Shown here: positions 31,516 to 33,219 of the stretch, one piece after another | Numbering within the stretch: position 1 is the stretch's first letter | How the letters are laid out: the number at the start of each line of letters is the position of its first letter | From: Phycisphaeraceae bacterium | Lineage (GTDB): Bacteria > Planctomycetota > Phycisphaerae > Phycisphaerales > Phycisphaeraceae | Assembly: GCA_002716625.1 (NCBI GenBank) | Contig: PBAS01000081.1 | Coordinates: 1-33,219, forward strand | Length of the DNA stretch: 33,219 nucleotides | Direction of reading: 5' to 3' | Translations under genes and position numbers: made by a program | The notes under the pieces: model-generated | The model's database searches: none | Told to the model about the DNA's origin: nothing | Seen by the model: the letters and a program-made list of their open reading frames with translations, nothing else

Positions 31516-32322
31516 ATGCAGCCCATTTTGGATCAGATTGTCAAAGCCAAGCAACTCGAGGTTGCACAAATCAAGCAACATATCGGCCTCGATGATGTCA
31601 AGGCTCGCGCGTTGGACCAGCCTCCACCGCGCAATTTCTTTGTGGCCGTTACTCGCCCCAAGGGGCAACTACATGTCATTGCTGAAATCAAAAAAGCCAG
31701 TCCGTCCGCAGGCCTCATACGATCCGACTTTGATCTGGTGACCATTGCCCATGCTTATCACGAAAACGGTGCAGCTGCCATTAGCTGCCTGACCGACAAA
31801 ACCTACTTTCAAGGTCGACTCGAGTACATCGAACAGATTCGCAAGGCAGTCCCCCTCCCTGTGTTACGTAAGGATTTCCTAATTGACCCTTATCAGATCT
31901 ACGAAGCTCGTGCTGCAGGTGCCGATGCAGTACTTCTCATCGCCGAATGCCTCAGTGAGGCCAGGCTGATTGACATGCTCATCCTGGCTACCGAACTCAA
32001 GATGACTACCCTGGTCGAAGTACACGACGTTGAAAACCTGCTCAAGGTACGCCCACATATCGGCTTCCCACACCCTGGTTACATGATGCTGGGCATCAAC
32101 AACCGCGACCTGAAGACAATGACCGCCGACGTAACCCACACGTTGCGGCTCGTGAATATGGTTGACGACACCCATATCCTTGTCAGCGAATCAGGGATCA
32201 CCACTCCGCACGACATTCGCAAGCTACGCAAAGCAGGCATCAACTGTATTCTCATCGGCGAGCACTTGATGCGACAGCCGGATGTCGGCGCCGCACTACG
32301 CGAATTAACCGCAGGGACCTAA
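31516..32322 (+). CDS. trpC: Indole-3-glycerol-phosphate synthase
   Basis: Closes the indole ring in tryptophan synthesis. The 268-residue (beta/alpha)8 barrel shows Glu57, Lys59 and the phosphate-contacting AEIKKASPSAG, Lys119 (LRKDFLID), Glu144 (IAECL), the GINNRDLKT loop and SESGI, all conserved. An in-frame upstream extension to 31345 would overlap the divergent phosphoesterase gene and has no similarity to TrpC, so the ATG at 31516 is chosen. It is a single gene without trpD or trpB/A neighbours, so the pathway is dispersed in this genome. Confidence 0.95.
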   Translation: MQPILDQIVKAKQLEVAQIKQHIGLDDVKARALDQPPPRNFFVAVTRPKGQLHVIAEIKKASPSAGLIRSDFDLVTIAHAYHENGAAAISCLTDKTYFQGRLEYIEQIRKAVPLPVLRKDFLIDPYQIYEARAAGADAVLLIAECLSEARLIDMLILATELKMTTLVEVHDVENLLKVRPHIGFPHPGYMMLGINNRDLKTMTADVTHTLRLVNMVDDTHILVSESGITTPHDIRKLRKAGINCILIGEHLMRQPDVGAALRELTAGT

Positions 32323-32355
32323 CCCACCAGCTCTCGCAGGACAATTAATTTAAAA

Positions 32356-33174
32356 TCAGTCGCATTCCACAACCAACCCATCGTGCGGCAGATACACGCC
32401 CTCCGGCAGCTTGAATTCTAGGTCCGCATGTTTGATATCGTGAGCAATATGCGTCAGATAAGCGCGGCCTGGCTTAACCTGGTCAATAACACCCAATGCC
32501 TGATCAACTGTCAGATGTGTTGGATGATGACGATAACGCAAAGCATCAACCACAAACACATCCAGCCCTTCAAGCAAGGGATAGGTCTCAGGTGGGAATC
32601 GGGAAACATCTGTACAGTAGGCTAGGGAAGAGCCCCCAATATCTACCCGAAAACCCAGGATCTGCTGACGACCATGAAGGAGAAGAAGTGGAGTCCAAGT
32701 GGCACCAAACAGATCCAAAGGCTTACCCGGCTCAACTATTTTTTGCACGAATTGGGGCACAAAGCTTTTGTTAACATTATCCTGTGGACGAAAGATATAG
32801 TGAAACATGGCAACAAGCGTTTGATGAGTCGCTTCATCACCATATAAATCAAGAGGCCCGCCCATCACCAAGTTAAACCGCCTCAGATCATCAAGCCCGA
32901 AAACATGGTCCGCATGAGCATGTGTAATCAGGACCCCATCGACCCGATCAATACCATGGCGAACTGCAGCCGGCCGGATCTCCGCCGTTGCATCGATCAG
33001 CAGACGTCGTTGCCCCGTGTAGGGGGTATCCGAATGATCCGGGTAACTAATTAGCACGCTCGGACGATCTCGCTTGTCGCGTGGATCCTGAGACCGGCAT
33101 ACTTCGCAGTCACAACCAATCATCGGCACCCCAGCGCTGGTCCCGGTACCCAAGAAAAGAAGTTGAAACGACAT
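32356..33174 (-). CDS. PhnP-like metallo-beta-lactamase-fold hydrolase
   Basis: A 272-residue MBL-fold hydrolase. The N-terminal GTGTSAGVPMIGCDCEVC places Cys21, Cys23 and Cys26 where PhnP has its extra structural zinc site. The catalytic motif HAHADH is at residues 85-90, with later metal ligands in YCTDVS (Asp189) and THIAHD. PhnP is a cyclic phosphodiesterase of the C-P lyase pathway; no phn genes are visible here, and many similar proteins have other or unknown substrates. Convergent with trpC. The ATG at 33174 starts the conserved SFQLLFLGTG strand, so the start is secure although the ribosome site is weak. Confidence 0.9.
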   Translation of the reverse strand: MSFQLLFLGTGTSAGVPMIGCDCEVCRSQDPRDKRDRPSVLISYPDHSDTPYTGQRRLLIDATAEIRPAAVRHGIDRVDGVLITHAHADHVFGLDDLRRFNLVMGGPLDLYGDEATHQTLVAMFHYIFRPQDNVNKSFVPQFVQKIVEPGKPLDLFGATWTPLLLLHGRQQILGFRVDIGGSSLAYCTDVSRFPPETYPLLEGLDVFVVDALRYRHHPTHLTVDQALGVIDQVKPGRAYLTHIAHDIKHADLEFKLPEGVYLPHDGLVVECD

Positions 33175-33219
33175 TCCGCAATTTTAACACCTCAACGCAA
33201 TACAGCACTACTGCCCACC

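Overview
The window is about 33 kb of compact bacterial chromosome holding 24 confidently bounded protein genes on both strands, two tRNA genes and no insertion sequence, prophage or CRISPR array. The gene content suggests a Planctomycetota bacterium, probably Phycisphaerae-like. The reasons are an exosortase/PEP-CTERM system, a futalosine-type menaquinone prenyltransferase beside a UbiX, a large leucine-rich-repeat secreted protein, housekeeping genes scattered rather than in classical operons (lone nuoB, lone trpC, coaC without coaB), and weak or missing Shine-Dalgarno signals at many starts. This assignment is an inference from gene content and has not been tested by phylogeny.

Layout. 1-2205 (+): panD (aspartate decarboxylase) followed by an orphan membrane sensor kinase. 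2217-3389 (-): a multi-pass membrane protein of unknown function. 3594-15613 (-): a cell-surface protein sorting and polysaccharide region. In transcription order it holds a GT4 glycosyltransferase, a hexapeptide-repeat acetyltransferase, a 176-bp gap, a FemAB-like protein, an exosortase fused to an EpsI domain, a secreted trypsin-like protease, a 1487-residue TPR protein resembling PrsT, a 340-bp regulatory gap, and a PEP-CTERM protein that is a likely substrate. The FemAB to TPR genes are packed so tightly that they are probably one operon.

15738-21530 (mostly +): nuoB, tRNA-Leu(GAG) on the minus strand with a good promoter, a conserved-looking unknown protein, lysC (aspartate kinase) with a tightly coupled unknown protein, then ubiX and mqnP for menaquinone. 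21557-22567 (-): aroF (DAHP synthase). An intrinsic terminator lies in its 5' leader, preceded by a small ORF with clustered Phe/Tyr codons, which suggests transcription attenuation. 22909-25578 (+): an LRR secreted protein, then tRNA-Ala(GGC) on the minus strand.

25849-28378 (+): a zinc-ribbon coiled-coil protein, an RNase HI with an unusual cysteine-rich C-terminal extension, rpoZ and coaC. 28402-31396 (-): an MFS transporter, a DUF309 protein, a GNAT acetyltransferase and a YfcE-type phosphodiesterase. 31516-32322 (+): trpC. 32356-33174 (-): a PhnP-like metallo-hydrolase.

The most coherent system is the exosortase island, which carries its own substrate and an unusual serine protease inside the operon. 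The most interesting regulatory signal is the putative attenuator upstream of aroF. The most unusual protein architecture is the RNase HI with its cysteine-rich tail.
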